From Gloeopeniophorella convolvens (lineage: Eukaryota > Basidiomycota > Agaricomycetes > Russulales), in contig WTXD01000045.1 in the NCBI GenBank assembly GCA_022496205.1, forward strand, positions 1 to 64,000: a DNA stretch of 64,000 bases, given 5' to 3'. The number at the start of each line of letters is the position of its first letter. Position 1 is the stretch's first letter. The position numbers were made by a program, and so were the translations under genes. Below, in pieces: positions 60,617 through 64,000 of this stretch. A model generated the notes under the pieces. It saw only the letters and a list, made by a program, of their open reading frames with translations, did not search any database and had not been told where the DNA came from.

Positions 60617-62754
60617 GGTCAACGAACGAGGTTCAAGGGGGCATTGGTATGGGAAGGACAGATATATGCCTGTGACCGTGCCACTTCGAAGCGCTGCTCC
60701 TGTCGGCCCGGGTTCGTAGTGGGGAATTGTTAGACTTACTTCGGTTTAGTTGATACAGATGCCTTTCAAAGCGGAGACCTGTGGGAGTCATTGGCTTCCC
60801 AGTGGGCGCATGGGAGACACGCGCGCGCCACGAGGCCGCGCCGACGACTCAAGGCCTGAACGGACCCCAAAGCGGTTGTGTAGCGAGCGACGGTCAATTT
60901 GTTCATGGGTGACGCTAGGCAGAACATCGAATAGATGCTAGTGAGTTCCCCGCAATGAGGTATGTAGAGAATGTACTGGGCAGCCGACCCCCGTGGTCTC
61001 AGTCGCGGTCACAACTCATCACTTGGCCTCTGCTCCGCTGGGTCGGCGCTTGCCGCAGTGCGGCCGGTTGCAGCCGCTGGTCGCGGTCAGTTGGCGAGCA
61101 GCGGAGATTTTTTGTGAGAACACACGTTGTTGTTGCTCAGATGCAAGTCAGTCTATATCGTCTCATACACGGAACAGGCTATACAAAGCATGGAGAGATA
61201 TACATCACAGTGTATTTTAGGACTAGGAGAGTATCACACATAATGCTGCTCGCCTCGCCAATGATAGAACGAGGAGAACGTATCCAAGCACCAAGGCAAC
61301 CTGACAGTGGCAGATGAGAACAGAGTCGAACCCAGGCCAGTCGATCCACCCAGAAAGATACCGAATTCCTGCTTGCTTGTGTGAAATTAGAACACCATAG
61401 CAGTTGAGCCGCGGGATTGCGCAGTGAATCCATCTCTGTGCATTCGGAGCCGGCCCCCGTCAGTAACATTGTTCACACCCCACACATTATTTCCAGCCAG
61501 GAAAAAAATACATCCAGGTCACATACTGGCTCTTGTTGGAAGCATAAGGTCCGCAGGGAAAATCTTCCCCCAAGGAACAGGTCCGGGCAACTTCACCGTG
61601 CACATAGGGAAACGGGTGTACACACCTGCAGCACGGTGGAGGTGATGTGCACGGCTGCCAACCTGGAAGCATAGGTTAGTCACAATCGAGGTTGGTAACG
61701 CCACAAATCCGCCCTTTACAAACTCGGACTCACCTCGAGTGAGACTCCGCGGCACATGATCCGACGCCGCGGCTCATGCCCAGGCTACCCTGTGCCGTCG
61801 TCTGCACTGTATCGGATTTACAGTCAAGGCATTTCGCTGTTCATAAATTGATATATTTGCTGTGAGCGAAAAGGGCTGTCGTAAACATGGGCATCATCAG
61901 AGTCCATTCCCGTACGTGACGTCACCTAGTGGGCGTTGTATCCACAGCGCTTGCATGTGCTGGTTGGAAGCATACGACCATCCAAGAGATCCGAGATATG
62001 TCTAAGGCATGTTATATACACGCATCAGATCTCAGGCGATGATGGTCGTAAAACCAGAGACTCACCGACAAAACCGGGCAGCCCATCAAGGAGGGCGACG
62101 AAGTCTGGACCCACGCGCGAAGCACGAAGGTGTAGTCGAGAATGTCCTCAGCGATGAAGGAGACGTGGATGATGCAGGAGACCTCGGTGTCTCTGTGAAG
62201 CACCCCCGAAGGTGAGAACCTCAAGTTCGGTAGAGAGTGGTCATTGACAAAGAGCCCCGAATAGGTGGTATTCACCGACCAGGTAACTACGTGTCTCAAG
62301 CTACGCAGTGCTACGTCAAGAGTTGACCTCCTGCAGCATGGGCATAAGGTTTCACATAACCCTAGAACGCTTCAGCACACGGAGAAGTAGGGCAAGGCAT
62401 CGCGCCGAGATGTTCTACATAAAAGTCTCCGTTCATCGCGAAGTTAGTTTGTGATGTAGTAGGGGGTTCGCCTTCCGATACGTCAGTCATGTGTCAACCA
62501 GTTACCAGCTGGCTGTATGGAAGGATCCCGCTGGCTTGCATCCATATGCTAGGGGTGCTGAGGTGCAGCTGAGCGCTGCCCGGAGTAGTAAGCTCGACGG
62601 ATGCCCGCCGCAGCTCGGCAACAATGTCGCTCGCCGCCCGGACTTCGGATCGGTACACGAACCGGAGTTTTTTCGACCGCCGCTCTGCATACATCCTTCT
62701 TTGCACGAGTCGTCTTTGTTCTCGAAGCAGTCCCCCGAGGCTTTCTAAGGCGTC
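60617..62754. other. Intergenic with weak minus-strand coding-like tracts
   Basis: Minus-strand frames 61519..61755 and 62012..62299 look somewhat protein-like but could not be joined into a gene. A TGGAAGCATA motif recurs three times between 61.5 and 62.0 kb. Confidence 0.35.
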
Positions 62755-64000
62755 ATGTTCAAGAGACCGCTCATTGACACCAAGAACCCCTGCTATTCGC
62801 CCACCGAACCGGCCTCGTCATTCCTTAAAAATATCTCAAGCGCATTCGCTAACCCGCCTGTCTCACGCGACCAGTATCTCATCTCCTTTCTTGCTCGGCT
62901 CTTGTACCCCTCCCCTGGTATCACGAACGATATCGCCCCTTCGCGGTTCCAAAATGCTGCATTCTCGCTGCCGCAGAGACTGTCCTATCTCACCGATGGC
63001 CCTCCGTCGGACAGCTCTTTCGCACCTTTCTCTCCCACTCCACGCTCCAGATCCCTTCGCACATCACCGATGCTTCTTCCCGAAGTGCCACCTAAGCGTC
63101 CAGCGTCTCTTCTGAACAATAATGGGGATGTCGGTCCCCGTGGCTCTGTCGCCTTTGGTTTGAACTTGGGCAAGCGCAAGTACGCTTCTATCTCTTCCGA
63201 GTCCACCACTTTCAGCGACCTTTGCGGGTCCCCGAAACGCCTGCGCTCAACTCAGACTATCAATGATTCTTCTTTTGAGGTCGTCAAGGCGGACCAGTTC
63301 GTTGACCTGGACAGTCTCGCGCGCGCCAGGTGGTCGCCTTCGTCCCACGACTATGGGTCTGACACGCCCCATGTTATCGATCTTTTGTCTCCGTCAAAAT
63401 CCACCGACAGTTCCATCTATGGTATCTCACCTCAAGGTTTGTGCTTTTGCTGCGAACTTGGCCCATGTGGACTCCATGAACATACTTGCTCTGAATTGTG
63501 TATCTCTGCATGTACACCTCCGCGGATTGCTTCCTTGTCTGGACGCATGTGCACATGACCTGTCAATTGACAATCACACAGGGGATACCGACTTGCCCTT
63601 TTTCTGTACAGACACCAAGTCTCCTTCAGAACTACTGGGCGCTTTGAAGCTCGAATTGGCTCGCAGAAAGCTCCTTGACAAACTCAATAACAATCGATCT
63701 TATACTCTGCAAACTATGGTCGACGTTCTTGCGGAAAGTGGTACGCTTATTGTTCTATGCTTGCGCAGTGACTGTATACTACTAGGCCAACTGAATGCTC
63801 GCCTACTTGATTTCCTTCGTAAGTCCGCTATCGAACATCTCGACCTCCGGGGCTCCCTTTCATCTCGTGGTGGTCTCTGTGCTGGCCAAGTCGACGACAC
63901 TTTGAAAGGTACATGTGATCTAACTGGGCATGAGGTCCTGTTCATCCTTGGTGCTCTTCAGTCTTCGGCAGTCTCGATTGCTTTTGCTGTCTCTCCGACC
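62755..64000 (+). CDS. Unknown protein, 5' part only (runs off the window)
   Basis: Exon 1, 62755..63436 (MFKRPLIDTK), joins to 63582..63740 and 63786..63908 in frame; a fourth exon probably starts at 63962 and the gene continues past the end. The first intron is 145 nt, long for this window. The visible ~320 residues are Ser/Pro-rich, with SPTPRSRSL, LGKRKYAS and SPKRLRS as possible phospho- or nuclear-localisation signals. A helical charged segment follows (LKLELARRKLLDKLNNN). No known domain is recognised. The acceptor of the fourth exon could be 63961 or the AG a few bases later. Confidence 0.55.

Noticed and set aside
1..64000. CRISPR arrays, rRNA genes, retrotransposons and prophage-like modules
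   Set aside because: None seen: no regularly spaced repeats, no reverse transcriptase, integrase or transposase motifs, and no rRNA-like blocks; the window is eukaryotic.

Overview
The window is nuclear DNA of a filamentous basidiomycete, most likely a wood-decay Agaricomycete of polypore type. The grounds are dense genes with many short GT-AG introns (mostly 45-75 nt, often GTACGT or GTGAGT donors), an intron-bearing tRNA, and families typical of such fungi: a secreted bicupin oxalate decarboxylase, a delta-12 fatty acid desaturase pair, a basidiomycete cytochrome P450 and an NPN-type aquaporin. I built the gene models by hand, joining exons so that frame, splice sites and family motifs all agree. 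They are predictions from sequence alone.

Layout, left part (1-25.4 kb): a RING-like protein with SUMO-interacting-type motifs (+, 1.5-3.2 kb); about 6 kb with no gene I can support; an unknown five-exon protein (+, 9.3-10.8); an aquaporin (-, 11.7-12.8); a mitochondrial GGQ-type peptidyl-tRNA hydrolase (-, 13.3-14.1) head-to-head with a TMEM53/DUF829 hydrolase-like protein (+, 14.8-16.0); a tRNA-Glu(CTC) with an intron (+, 18.0); an ABHD11-like hydrolase with a 13-nt exon (+, 19.7-21.0); and two unknown low-complexity proteins (- at 21.2-22.7, + at 23.5-25.4).

Middle part (26-49 kb) is a nest of local duplicates. Four CCCH zinc-finger genes lie on the minus strand, with one, one, three and five fingers (26.0-26.8, 27.8-28.6, 29.7-30.9, 47.0-48.9). 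All share a phase-2 intron at the same codon inside the same finger. Between the third and fourth sit two FAD2-type desaturases arranged head-to-head (33.2-35.0 and 38.8-40.5) and two tandem F-box-like paralogues (41.8-43.6 and 44.6-46.6) in a very GC-rich stretch.

Right part (50-64 kb): a secreted oxalate decarboxylase in 16 exons (-), two tandem magnesium-dependent phosphatase-1 genes (-) that each need a GC-AG intron but at different positions, a cytochrome P450 (-), and the start of an unknown gene (+) that runs off the window. I saw no CRISPR array, rRNA gene, intact transposon or virus-derived gene.

Functionally this is a mixed chromosome-arm segment rather than one pathway. Oxalate turnover, membrane-lipid desaturation, a P450 and RNA-binding-type CCCH proteins are neighbours, but no shared pathway is shown by the sequence. 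The strongest theme is local gene duplication (CCCH x4, FAD2 x2, F-box x2, MDP1 x2) within about 32 kb.
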